From Caulobacteraceae bacterium (GTDB taxonomy: Bacteria; Pseudomonadota; Alphaproteobacteria; Caulobacterales; Caulobacteraceae): a stretch of 13,784 nt of DNA. Positions 1 through 7,317 of this stretch are shown here, in pieces. The stretch lies in contig JASLDZ010000251.1 in assembly GCA_030151985.1 (NCBI GenBank), forward strand, positions 1 through 13,784, written 5' to 3'. Within the stretch, counting starts at the first letter, position 1. The number at the start of each line of letters is the position of its first letter. The translations under genes and the position numbers were made by a program. The notes beneath the pieces are model-generated. The model searched no databases. It had not been told where the DNA came from and saw only the letters and a list, made by a program, of their open reading frames with translations.

Positions 1-1
1 C

Positions 2-1186
2 CTCGGCAAGACCAACCTGTCGGAGTGGGCCAACATCCGCTCCGGGCGCTCGATCTCCGGCTGGTCGGCCGTGGGCGGGCTGGTGAAGAACCCCTACGTG
101 CTCGACCGCAACGCCTGCGGCTCCTCGTCCGGCACGGGCGCTGCGATCGCGGCGGGCCTGGCGGTGGTCGGCGTCGGCACCGAGACGGACGGTTCGGTGA
201 CCTGCCCCTCCGCGGTCAACGGACTGGTTGGGATCAAGCCGACCGTGGGCCTCGTCAGCCGCACGCACATCGTGCCGATCAGCCACAGCCAGGACACCGC
301 CGGACCGATGGGCCGCAGCGTCGCCGACGTCGCCGCCCTCCTCACCGCCATGGCGGGCTCCGACCCGCAGGACGCCGCCACCCGCGAGGCGGACGCGCGC
401 AAGGTCGACTACGTGGCCGCGCTTCAGGGCGCGACGCTGAAGGGCGCGCGGCTCGGCGTGCTGCGCTACGCCAGCGACGTGCAGCCCGAGGAGGCGGCGG
501 TGTTCGACCGCGCGCTGGCGGCGATGCGGGCCGCCGGCGCCGAGATCGTCGAGATCAAGGACTACAAGCCCCCCGAATCGATGGGCGCCGACGAGTTCAC
601 CGTGCTGAAGGTCGAGCTGAAGGCCGACATGAACACCTACCTGGCCTCCACCGATCCGGCGAAGGTGAAGACCCGCACCCTGGCCGACGTCATCGCGTTC
701 AACGCCGCCACCCCCCGCGAGACGACGCTGTTCGGGCAGGAGACGTTCGAGGAGGCGCAGGCCACCAAGGGGCTGAGCGACCCCGCCTACCTGAAGGCGC
801 GCGCCGACAGCCTGCGGGCGGCGGGCGTGGACGGGATCGACCGGCTGATGGCCCAGTACAAGGTCGACGCGCTGATCGCGCCCACGACCGGCCCCTCGTG
901 GAAGTCCGACGCCGCCGACGGCGACCATGTGGAGGGGGAGGGCGCGACCTCGCTCGCGGCCGTCGCCGGCTATCCGCACGTCACCGTGCCCATGGGCTAT
1001 GTGAAGGAGCTGCCGGTCGGCCTCTCGATCATCGCCGGCGCCTGGCAGGAGGCGAAACTGCTGCGCTATGCGGCGGCGTTCGAGGCGGCGACCAAGGCGC
1101 GGCATGACCCGCGCTTCATCCCCTCGCTGGAGACCTCGTCCGCCTACGCTCCGCTGCTCGCGCCCGCTGCGGACGGCCGGCCGTGA
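2..1186 (+). CDS. Amidase-signature enzyme, peptide-amidase-like (5' end outside window)
   Basis: The open frame enters from the left edge and shows 394 residues before TGA. Amidase-signature enzymes hydrolyse carboxamides with a Ser-cisSer-Lys triad. Numbering from the first codon in the window, CGSSSGTG at 39-46 holds the cis-serine (Ser41), and TETDGSVTCPS at 60-70 holds the nucleophile (Ser65). The 24-residue spacing matches the family. VGIKPTVGLVSR and SQDTAGPM follow as expected. The catalytic lysine and roughly the first 100-150 residues lie upstream, so the triad cannot be fully verified. The DGS variant in place of GGS, and the wording around it, recall the Stenotrophomonas peptide amidase subgroup, which removes C-terminal amides; substrate is inference. 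The protein may be exported, but its N-terminus is not visible. The stop overlaps the start of the DUF72 gene (GTGA), implying co-transcription. Confidence 0.9.
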   Translation, partial: LGKTNLSEWANIRSGRSISGWSAVGGLVKNPYVLDRNACGSSSGTGAAIAAGLAVVGVGTETDGSVTCPSAVNGLVGIKPTVGLVSRTHIVPISHSQDTAGPMGRSVADVAALLTAMAGSDPQDAATREADARKVDYVAALQGATLKGARLGVLRYASDVQPEEAAVFDRALAAMRAAGAEIVEIKDYKPPESMGADEFTVLKVELKADMNTYLASTDPAKVKTRTLADVIAFNAATPRETTLFGQETFEEAQATKGLSDPAYLKARADSLRAAGVDGIDRLMAQYKVDALIAPTTGPSWKSDAADGDHVEGEGATSLAAVAGYPHVTVPMGYVKELPVGLSIIAGAWQEAKLLRYAAAFEAATKARHDPRFIPSLETSSAYAPLLAPAADGRP

Positions 1187-1971
1187 TCCGCGTCGGCATC
1201 GGCGGCTGGACCTTCGAGCCCTGGCGCGGCGTCTTCTACCCGCCGGGGCTGAGCCAGGCGAAGGAGCTGGGCTTCGCCAGCCGCGCGGTGACCGCCATCG
1301 AGGTGAACGGCACCTACTACTCGGGCTTCAAGCCGCCGACCTTCGCCAAATGGCGCGACGAGAGCCCGGACGGCTTCGTCTTCACGATCAAGGCCAGCCG
1401 TTTCTGCACCAACCGCAAGGTCCTGAGCGACGGGGCGGAATCGATCGGCAAGTTCCTGAACCAGGGTCTGACCGAGCTCGGCGACAAGCTCGGCCCGATC
1501 CTGTGGCAGTTCATGCCCACCAAGAAGTTCGACGCTGACGATTTCGCGGGCTTCCTGAAGCTCCTGCCGCCGGAGCTGGAGGGCCGCCCGCTGCGCCACG
1601 CGCTGGAGGTGCGGCACGAGAGCTTCATGACCGCGCGGTTCGTCGACATGGCGCGGGACGCCGGGGCGGCCGTCGTGTTCGCCGACGGCGAAGGCCGCCC
1701 GGTGATCGCCGACCTCACGGCCGACTTCGCCTACGCCCGCCTGATGGACGCCCGGGAGGAGATCGAGACCGGCTATGACGCCGACGCCCTCGATCGTTGG
1801 GCCGCCGTGGCGCGGGGCTGGCGGGAGGGCGCGCCGCCGGCCGGGTTCGACCTCCTGTCCGAGCCCGCGCCCGCAGGCCGGCGCGACGTGTTCGTGTTCA
1901 TGATCAACGGCGCCAAGGTCCGGGCTCCCGCCGCCGCCCAGGCCCTGATCGGCCGGCTGGACGCCGCCTAA
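1183..1971 (+). CDS. DUF72 family protein
   Basis: A 262-residue protein of usual family length, starting with GTG inside the stop region of the amidase (GTGA overlap at 1183-1186), so it is probably translationally coupled. The N-terminus VGIGGWTFEPWRGVFYP, then AIEVNGTYYSGFKPPTFAKW, and FVFTIKASRFCTN are the hallmark blocks of DUF72, predicted TIM-barrel proteins of unknown biochemical role (the YecE group). LGPILWQF and LEVRHESF are the later conserved blocks, the second near residue 145. No signal peptide or membrane segment is visible, so it should be cytosolic. The start is fixed well because the conserved GGWTFEPW block begins at about residue 7. Function is unknown and the neighbouring amidase does not suggest one. 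Its stop codon TAA overlaps the stop of the converging DUF427 gene. Confidence 0.9.
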   Translation: MIRVGIGGWTFEPWRGVFYPPGLSQAKELGFASRAVTAIEVNGTYYSGFKPPTFAKWRDESPDGFVFTIKASRFCTNRKVLSDGAESIGKFLNQGLTELGDKLGPILWQFMPTKKFDADDFAGFLKLLPPELEGRPLRHALEVRHESFMTARFVDMARDAGAAVVFADGEGRPVIADLTADFAYARLMDAREEIETGYDADALDRWAAVARGWREGAPPAGFDLLSEPAPAGRRDVFVFMINGAKVRAPAAAQALIGRLDAA

Positions 1972-2399
1972 AGGCTGCTCCCCTGCGGCCGCGTGACGCC
2001 TTCCTGCAGGTGTTCGGGGAAGAGGCCCTGCTCGCTCTCGTCGGGCGCGGCGTAGACCTCGACCTGGTCGGTGTAGAAGGCCAGGAGGCCCGTGATCGCC
2101 TCCATGGCGGGGAAGGGCGCCTCGTAGCTCCAGACGACGTTCTCCAGGAGCTCGCCGTTCATCAGGATGGAATAGTAGCTGGCGTCGCCCTTGTAGGGGC
2201 AGTGGGTGGTCTTGTCGGTCTTGGACAGGAACCCCGTCTCCACGCCCGCGCGCGGGAAGTAGACCACGGCCGGGTAGTCGGCCTCCTTCAGCAGCACCGC
2301 GTCGGCGGTGTCGGCGATCACGTGCTGGCCGATGCGCGCGCGCATGCGGCGCCCGGCGGGGGTGACGGTGATCGGATGGTCGGGGCCGGGGGTCTTCAT
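1968..2399 (-). CDS. DUF427 family protein
   Basis: A 143-residue cytosolic protein. Conserved DUF427 blocks are visible in order: the VYFPRAGV segment near residue 46, TTHCPYKGDASYYS near 65-78, the VVWSYEAPFP segment near 88, and ITGLLAFYTDQVEVY near 102. The family is small and mostly beta-strand, with no settled biochemical role. The start is set by an AGGAG at 2413-2409, nine bases before ATG at 2399. An upstream in-frame ATG at 2426 would add nine residues that lie over this ribosome site, so I reject it. The 3' end converges on the DUF72 gene, and the two stop codons share the bases CTAA at 1968-1971, leaving no room for a terminator. It is divergent from the POT transporter, with a 237-bp gap between. 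Confidence 0.88.
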   Translation of the reverse strand: MKTPGPDHPITVTPAGRRMRARIGQHVIADTADAVLLKEADYPAVVYFPRAGVETGFLSKTDKTTHCPYKGDASYYSILMNGELLENVVWSYEAPFPAMEAITGLLAFYTDQVEVYAAPDESEQGLFPEHLQEGVTRPQGSSL

Positions 2400-2636
2400 G
2401 CGGGGACGCTCCTGGGCTTGAGGCACGGAATCGCCCGATCAAACGCGCTGGCGGTGTTTTCGTCTCATGGCGCGACGGACCGTCAGCCTTAACGGACCGG
2501 CAATATCGAATGTTGTGCAAGAGGGGCGCGCGTGGTCTGTAGCGCCGAAGCCCGGAGGCCGCGCGCGCAGCGTGGCCGCGGGCGTCCGGTCGCACCCCGA
2601 GGCCGCGATGCGTGAGTGCGTAGGCCGAAGAGTTTC
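2400..2636. promoter_or_regulatory. Divergent intergenic region between DUF427 and POT transporter genes
   Basis: This 237-bp stretch must hold the promoters of both divergent genes. It contains the least GC-rich bases of the area (around 2450-2525, including TTAACG and a TATCGAAT string). I could not identify a convincing -35/-10 pair at good spacing on either strand, so no promoter is placed. The right end carries a possible 10-codon leader frame, listed separately. Confidence 0.4.
2409..2413 (-). promoter_or_regulatory. Ribosome binding site of the DUF427 gene
   Basis: AGGAG read on the minus strand, with a nine-base spacer to ATG at 2399. It decides between that start and the upstream ATG at 2426. 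Confidence 0.7.
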
Positions 2637-2640
2637 ATGA
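2608..2640 (+). other. Possible 10-codon leader ORF overlapping the POT start
   Basis: ATG at 2608 follows a GAGG (2599-2602) with a five-base spacer and reads ten codons to TGA at 2638-2640. That TGA overlaps the ATG at 2637 of the transporter as ATGA. The arrangement would permit translational coupling. It could equally be chance in GC-rich DNA; the peptide (MRECVGRRVS) has no recognisable feature. Confidence 0.2.
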
Positions 2641-4592
2641 ATATCGTCATCGTGGCCGGTGTGCTCGTCACCGTGCTGACCTGCATTCCCGTCCTGTGGC
2701 AGCTGCGAGGCCACCCTCGCGGGCTGTTCGTGCTGTTCTTCGCCGAGATGTGGGAGCGGTTCAGCTTCTACGGGCTGCGGTCGATCTTCGTCCTCTACCT
2801 GACCAAGCACTTCCTGTTCGACGACCACTTCGCCAGCGGGCAGGTGGGGGCGTACCTGACGCTGGCCTACCTGCTGCCGCTGGTGGGCGGCGTGCTGGCG
2901 GACCGCTACCTCGGCACGCGCAAGGCGGTGGCGTTCGGCGCGCTGCTCCTGGTGGCGGGCCAGCTCACCATGGCGGTGCAGGGTCCGGCGGCGCGGCAGG
3001 TGTTGCACTACGGAAACGCCCGCTACGACTTCGTGCAGGTGCAGACGCCCGGGCCCAAGCACGTCGCCCTGAAGGTGGGTCAGGCGGCCTATCGCTATGG
3101 CCCCGCGCCGGGAGGGGGGCTCGCGATCGAAGGCCTGCCGCAGGGCGCCCCGCTGCCGGCGGTGCTGCCGGCGGGCAGCTTCACCCTGTCGGTGGAGAAG
3201 CGCGACCCGCTCTATGTCAACTTCATGTACTTCGCGCTGTCGCTCAGCATCATGGGCGTCGGCTTCCTGAAGGCGAACATCTCCTCGATCGTCGGGCAGC
3301 TCTACCCGCAGGGCGACCCGCGGCGCGATTCGGGGTTCACGCTCTACTATTTCGGCATCAACCTGGGCTCGTTCTGGGCCACCATCCTCTGCGGCTATTT
3401 GGGCGAGACGGTCGGGTGGTGGGCGGGCTTCGGGCTGGCGGGGCTCGGCATGTTCGCGGGCTTCATCGTCTTCGTGCTCGGCCGAAGCTGGCTGGAGGGC
3501 AAGGGCGAGCCGCCGGACCCCGTGCGGCTGTCCCAGCGGGTCGCAGGCCCCATCTCGCGCGAGACGCTGATCTACCTGGGCGGCCTGGCGGGCGTGGGCC
3601 TGCTCTACCTCCTGGTCCGCCGCAACGACCTCGTAGGCGTGCTGCTGGGCGTCGGCTCGGTGCTGATCCTGAGCTATGTGGGGTGGTTCATCTTCGGCAA
3701 GGCGACGCCGGTGGAGCGGCGAAGGCTGTTCCTGGCGCTGTTCCTGATCGTGGGCTCGGTGGTCTTCTTCACCCTGGAGGAGCAGGCCGGCACCTCGCTC
3801 TCCACCTTCGCCGACCGCAACATCGACCTCAGCCTGGTGAGCGCGCCCGTCGTCTTCCCGCTCCTGGGGCACGAGGTGTTCTTGGGGTCCAAGGCGATGC
3901 TTGACGCCGCGCCCGCGGTCGCGAACCGCTGGTGGGTCGACATGGGGCTGCGCGCGTCGCAGACGCAGTCGTTCCAGCCGGGGTTCCTGCTGATCTTCGC
4001 GCCGATCTTCGCCGCGTCCTGGGCCTGGCTCGGACGGCGAGACCGCGATCCCAACCCGATCGTGAAGTTCGCGCTCGGCCTTCTTCAGGTGGGCTTCGGC
4101 TTCCTGATCCTGGTGTTCGGCGCGCGGTTCGCCGACGGGGCGTTCAAGGCGCCGCTGTTCTTCCTGGGCATGAGCTATCTCCTGCAGTCGACGGGCGAGC
4201 TGTGCCTGTCGCCGGTGGGCATGAGCGAGATCACCAAGCTCGCGCCGCCGATCCTGGTCTCGACGCTGATGGCGCTGTGGTTCCTGTCGATCAGCTGGGC
4301 GGAGTGGATCGGCGGCCTGATCGCGCAGTTCGCGGGCACCGAGACCATCGCGGGCCAGGTGCTCGACCCGGCGCGGGCGCTCGCGACCTCCACTCACGTG
4401 TTCACCGTGATCGGCTGGGCGGCGGCGGGGGTGGGCGTGGTGTTCCTGGCGCTGAGCCCGGTGCTGAAGGGCTGGGGCGCGGGGGTGAACGATGCGGCGA
4501 ACCACAGCGCGCCCGAGCCGAACGCGCCGGTGGCCGACGGCGACCGGCAGGCGGTGAACCTCGGCGTGATCGAGGCGGATCGTCGGAGCTAG
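2637..4592 (+). CDS. POT/PTR2 family proton-coupled oligopeptide symporter
   Basis: A 651-residue inner-membrane protein of the major facilitator superfamily, predicted to import di- and tripeptides with protons. After a first hydrophobic helix (about 3-22), the block FFAEMWERFSFYG at 35-47 contains the ExxERFxYY-type motif (Glu37, Glu40, Arg41) of proton coupling. FTLYYFGINLGS at 234-245 is the second PTR2 signature. EEQAGTSLSTFADRN is the conserved second-half helix, and LSPVGMSEITKLAP matches the late conserved block. The protein is longer than the usual 450-500 residues. A polar segment at about 116-192 lies between helices on the presumed periplasmic side, and another long loop occurs in the second half. 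ATG at 2637 is preferred to GTG at 2616, which adds seven charged residues; ribosome sites are weak for both. A palindromic repeat follows the stop. Confidence 0.92.
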   Translation: MNIVIVAGVLVTVLTCIPVLWQLRGHPRGLFVLFFAEMWERFSFYGLRSIFVLYLTKHFLFDDHFASGQVGAYLTLAYLLPLVGGVLADRYLGTRKAVAFGALLLVAGQLTMAVQGPAARQVLHYGNARYDFVQVQTPGPKHVALKVGQAAYRYGPAPGGGLAIEGLPQGAPLPAVLPAGSFTLSVEKRDPLYVNFMYFALSLSIMGVGFLKANISSIVGQLYPQGDPRRDSGFTLYYFGINLGSFWATILCGYLGETVGWWAGFGLAGLGMFAGFIVFVLGRSWLEGKGEPPDPVRLSQRVAGPISRETLIYLGGLAGVGLLYLLVRRNDLVGVLLGVGSVLILSYVGWFIFGKATPVERRRLFLALFLIVGSVVFFTLEEQAGTSLSTFADRNIDLSLVSAPVVFPLLGHEVFLGSKAMLDAAPAVANRWWVDMGLRASQTQSFQPGFLLIFAPIFAASWAWLGRRDRDPNPIVKFALGLLQVGFGFLILVFGARFADGAFKAPLFFLGMSYLLQSTGELCLSPVGMSEITKLAPPILVSTLMALWFLSISWAEWIGGLIAQFAGTETIAGQVLDPARALATSTHVFTVIGWAAAGVGVVFLALSPVLKGWGAGVNDAANHSAPEPNAPVADGDRQAVNLGVIEADRRS

Positions 4593-4601
4593 GTTCGGAT
4601 T

Positions 4602-4728
4602 CTCCGCTCATCCCGGCGAAGGCCGGGACCCAGGTCCGCCGGCGGTCCCGAGTCCGGCGTTGAAGATGGCGAGGTCCGGCCTCTTCGCTCCCGCAACTGG
4701 GTCCCGGCCTCCGCCGGGATGAGCGGAG
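4602..4728. repeat. Intergenic palindromic repeat (paired hairpin units) between POT and asnB
   Basis: Two 32-bp arms, 4602-4633 and 4697-4728, are inverted copies differing at one base, separated by 63 bp. Each arm is itself a hairpin: TCCCGGC-GAAG-GCCGGGA (4611-4628) and TCCCGGC-CTCC-GCCGGGA (4702-4719), both with perfect 7-bp stems. The shared flanks are CCGCTCA before the first stem and CCCAG after it. Only the loop of the small hairpin differs between arms. The element fills the gap between two convergent genes and resembles REP-like intergenic palindromes common in alphaproteobacteria. It may halt transcription or be a non-autonomous mobile repeat. No T-run follows, so it is not a classic intrinsic terminator. 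Confidence 0.85.
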
Positions 4729-4738
4729 GAGAAGGGCT

Positions 4739-6508
4739 TCAGGCCGTGCCCAGTACGGTCGAGGCCGCCTCCTCCGGCGAGGCGCCGCCGACGTGGATGG
4801 TCCACCACAGGGCGTAGAAGGTGAGCGGCCACCAGTGCTTGCCGCCGTTCGGGTCGGCGAACACCCGGCGCACGACGTCGAGGTCGCAGACCTCCACCAG
4901 CCCCTCGCACGCCGCCACACGCGGGCCGAGGTCCGCGGCGCGGGGCGCGATCCAGGCGGCGACAGGCACGGTGAAGCCCTGCTTTTTCGCCCACGGCCGG
5001 GCGGCGGGGCAGTGCTGCTCCAGCCACTTCCGCAGGATCCACTTGCCGTAGCGGCCGCGCACCTTCAGCCGGTCGGGCAGGCTCCAGGCGAAAGCCGCCA
5101 CCTCCCGGTCGAGGAACGGCGTGCGCCCCTCCAGCCCGTGCGCCATCAGCATCCGGTCGAGCTTGAGGAGGAGGTCGTTGGGCAGCCAGGTGGCGATGTC
5201 GGCCCACTGGGCCTGCTGGAGGGGGGTGAGGCCGACGGGCGGCTCGGCGGCCTGCCGCCAGCGGGCGAGCGCGCCCGCGCCTCCGTCCTTCAGGAAGGGC
5301 GCGTCGACCTGCGGCTCGGCGGGACGTCCGCCCAGCCAAGTCGGCCGCAGCGCGCGGCGGTAGCGGCCGTAACCGGCGAACAGCTCGTCGCCTCCCTCGC
5401 CGGAGAGCACGACGGTGAGCGTGCCCTTGGCCGCCTCGGCGAGCTTGTAGGTGGGCAGGCAGGCGTAGTCGGTGGTCGGGTCGTCCAGCGCCCAGGCGAC
5501 CTGCGGGGCGATTCGCCAGAAGTCGTCGGCGCCGAAGGTGGTCTCCCGCCAGTCGAGGTCCAACGCGCGCGCGACGGCTTCCGCGTGCCCCCGCTCGTCC
5601 GCCGCGCCGGTCGCGTCGAAGCCGCAGGTGAAGGCGGTGACGGGCCGGCTGTTCAGCCGCGCCATCAGCGTGGCGATGACGGTCGAGTCGATCCCGCCGG
5701 AGAGGAACAGGCCATAAGGCACGTCCGAGCGCTGGTGAACGCGCACGCTGTCCTCCAGCACAGCGTCCAACCGGCCGAGAGCATCCTTCTCCTCCCCTGC
5801 GAAGCGGGGGAGGTGGCGCGGCGGCGCAGCCGACGTGACGGAGGGGACCGCGCCGGTGAGCGAGGCGCGCGCGTCGCCCCCTCCACCGCCTTCGGCGGTC
5901 TCCCTCCCCCGCTGCGCAGGGGAGGAGAGAGTGACGCCGCCGGGCGTCGCTCGGTGTTCCACGCTGAGCGCATAGTTCAGCGCCAGCAGTTCTTCCGTCG
6001 CGGCGGGGACCAGGCGGACCGGATCGAGCGCCCGCGGCTCCGAGGCGAACCGTCGTCCCTCCACGTACAGCGGCTTGATTCCGAACGGGTCGCGCACGAG
6101 CCACGTTCGCCCGTCGCCGCCGATCAGGCATAAGGCGTACATCCCCCGCAGGCGCCGGAACGCGGCTTTCCCCTCCAGCGCGTAGAGGTGGAGGAGGGGC
6201 TCGAAGTCGCTGCCGGTCTTCAGCCGGTCGCGCAGCCCGAACTCGTCGATCAGCTCGACGTAGTTGTAGATCTCGCCGTTGCCGATCACCGTCGAGCCGG
6301 CCGCGTGCAGCGGCTGCCAGCCGCACTCCAGGTCGATGATCGAGAGCCGCGCGTGCGCCAGCGCCGCGCCGCCGACCGTCTCGACGCGCACGCCGTCCGG
6401 CCCCCGGTGGGCGAGCTGGCCGATCATGGCGCGCGCCTGCGCCTCGCGCGCGGCGATCGCCTCGGGCCGGTCGTCCGGCGGGCCGAGCACGCCCGCGATG
6501 CCGCACAT
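4739..6508 (-). CDS. asnB: Asparagine synthetase, glutamine-hydrolysing, with in-frame repeat insertion
   Basis: A 589-residue cytosolic enzyme that makes asparagine from aspartate, ATP and glutamine. The start is fixed because the nucleophile Cys2 must follow Met1 (MCGIAGVLG). The glutaminase domain (1 to about 185) shows RLSIIDL at 54-60, NGEIYN at 77-82 and RDPFGIKPLY at 139-148. The synthetase domain shows the PP-loop SGGIDS at 270-275, then VVLSGEGGDELFAGY, DRMLMAHGLEGRTPFLDREVA and the late KWILRKWL block. Residues about 194-241 (LSSPAQRGR... to FAGEEK) are low-complexity and encoded by a palindromic DNA repeat. The usual linker with an LPPG-type turn is not recognisable there, so the repeat seems to have replaced it. 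Catalytic motifs on both sides are intact and in one frame, so activity is plausible but unproven. It lies 71 bp downstream of metW on the same strand; no strong ribosome site is seen. Confidence 0.9.
   Translation of the reverse strand: MCGIAGVLGPPDDRPEAIAAREAQARAMIGQLAHRGPDGVRVETVGGAALAHARLSIIDLECGWQPLHAAGSTVIGNGEIYNYVELIDEFGLRDRLKTGSDFEPLLHLYALEGKAAFRRLRGMYALCLIGGDGRTWLVRDPFGIKPLYVEGRRFASEPRALDPVRLVPAATEELLALNYALSVEHRATPGGVTLSSPAQRGRETAEGGGGGDARASLTGAVPSVTSAAPPRHLPRFAGEEKDALGRLDAVLEDSVRVHQRSDVPYGLFLSGGIDSTVIATLMARLNSRPVTAFTCGFDATGAADERGHAEAVARALDLDWRETTFGADDFWRIAPQVAWALDDPTTDYACLPTYKLAEAAKGTLTVVLSGEGGDELFAGYGRYRRALRPTWLGGRPAEPQVDAPFLKDGGAGALARWRQAAEPPVGLTPLQQAQWADIATWLPNDLLLKLDRMLMAHGLEGRTPFLDREVAAFAWSLPDRLKVRGRYGKWILRKWLEQHCPAARPWAKKQGFTVPVAAWIAPRAADLGPRVAACEGLVEVCDLDVVRRVFADPNGGKHWWPLTFYALWWTIHVGGASPEEAASTVLGTA
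5788..5928. repeat. 141-bp palindromic repeat inside asnB, in frame
   Basis: The outer arms 5788-5813 and 5903-5928 are inverted copies matching at 25 of 26 positions. Each arm folds on itself (CCTCCCC...GGGGGAGG). An inner hairpin ACCGCC-TTC-GGCGGT lies at 5885-5899. The interval is 141 bp, exactly 47 codons, and falls at residues about 194-241 of AsnB. The composition and layout are those of GC-rich intergenic palindromes of alphaproteobacteria, not of a protein domain. This element is unrelated in arm sequence to the two CCGCTCA-type palindromes in the window. Confidence 0.85.
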
Positions 6509-6579
6509 GCTGTCTGATCGTCCCGGTGGAGGCGTGGAGGTCCGCGCTCTACGCGCCGCCCCGCCCGGTCACAAGCCGC

Positions 6580-7278
6580 TCACCCGAACAGGTCGCCCGT
6601 GCGGCTGCCCGGCAGCACCGCCGGTCCGCGCGACGAGGGCGCCGGGCCGACCGGCCGCGAGGGGCGCTGCAGCATCACCAGCGCCTCCTCCGACATGAGG
6701 TTCGACCAGGCGGACGCCACCTCGATCGCCCGCGCCGGCTTGCCCCGCACCAGCGCGGCCGCCGCCTCGACCTTCAAGCCGATGTCGGAGGCGAGCTCCG
6801 CGAAGTCGGCGACGGTGCAGAGATGAATGTTCGCCGTCGACCACCAGGGGTTCGGCAGCGCGCGCGTGGTCGGCATGCGCCCCCGAAGCGCGAGCGAGGC
6901 GCGCACCCGCCAGTGGCCGAAATTCGGAAAGCTCACGAGCGCCCGCTCCGCCAGCCGCGTCATCGCCTCCAAGACGGCGCGTGGGTTCTTCACCGCCTGC
7001 AGCGTGTCCGACAGGATCACGTAGTCGAAGCCGTCGGCGGGGTATTCGGCGAGGTCGCGATCGGCGTCGCCCTGCATCACCGACAGGCCCCTGGCGAGGC
7101 AGGCGGCGACCCCTTGCGGGCTGATCTCCAGCCCGCGCCCGTCGACCCCTTTCTCTCGGCGGAGCAGGTCGAGCAGTTCCCCCTCGCCGCAGCCGACGTC
7201 GAGCACGCGGGCGTGCGGCCGCACGAGGCGCAGGATCTCCTGGAAGTCGGCGCGCGGTTCGCTCACGGGGGCGGACAA
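6580..7278 (-). CDS. metW: MetW, SAM-dependent methyltransferase-fold methionine biosynthesis protein
   Basis: A 232-residue protein with a class I methyltransferase fold. VLDVGCGEGELLDLL at 25-39 is the SAM-binding motif I. The MetW-specific stretch SDTLQAVKNPRAVL (90-103), then LVSFPNFGHWRVR and GRMPTTRALPNPWW, then NIHLCTVADF are near-identical to known MetW proteins. In many proteobacteria metW lies directly after metX and is needed with it for acylation of homoserine; its own catalytic activity is not well defined. Here it begins 39 bp after the metX stop, in the same frame and on the same strand, so an operon is expected. The start is uncertain: TTG at 7278 is listed, and GTG at 7266 (four codons in) is equally possible; neither has a strong ribosome site. 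The last 30 or so residues after LVMLQRPS look like an unconserved Pro/Gly/Ser-rich tail. Confidence 0.9.
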   Translation of the reverse strand: MSAPVSEPRADFQEILRLVRPHARVLDVGCGEGELLDLLRREKGVDGRGLEISPQGVAACLARGLSVMQGDADRDLAEYPADGFDYVILSDTLQAVKNPRAVLEAMTRLAERALVSFPNFGHWRVRASLALRGRMPTTRALPNPWWSTANIHLCTVADFAELASDIGLKVEAAAALVRGKPARAIEVASAWSNLMSEEALVMLQRPSRPVGPAPSSRGPAVLPGSRTGDLFG

Positions 7279-7317
7279 TGGCCGAGCGGGCGCGATTCCG
7301 CGAGCCGTAGCGCGACC

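Noticed and set aside
2439..4505. A 688-codon open frame on the - strand opposite the POT transporter
   Set aside because: His/Arg/Gln-rich low-complexity translation antisense to a clear transporter with PTR2 signatures; typical antisense artefact of high GC.
4602..4728. A classic rho-independent terminator at the POT/asnB junction
   Set aside because: The stems are strong, but no T-run follows on either strand, and the paired-arm layout recurs at 12052-12151, which fits a repeat family better. A termination effect is still possible.
5788..5928. A frameshift or pseudogene break in asnB at the repeat
   Set aside because: The frame stays open through the 47 codons and both domains continue in the same frame with intact motifs.
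4793..6133. A 446-codon open frame on the + strand opposite asnB
   Set aside because: No motif and composition typical of a shadow; asnB on the other strand has all its conserved motifs.
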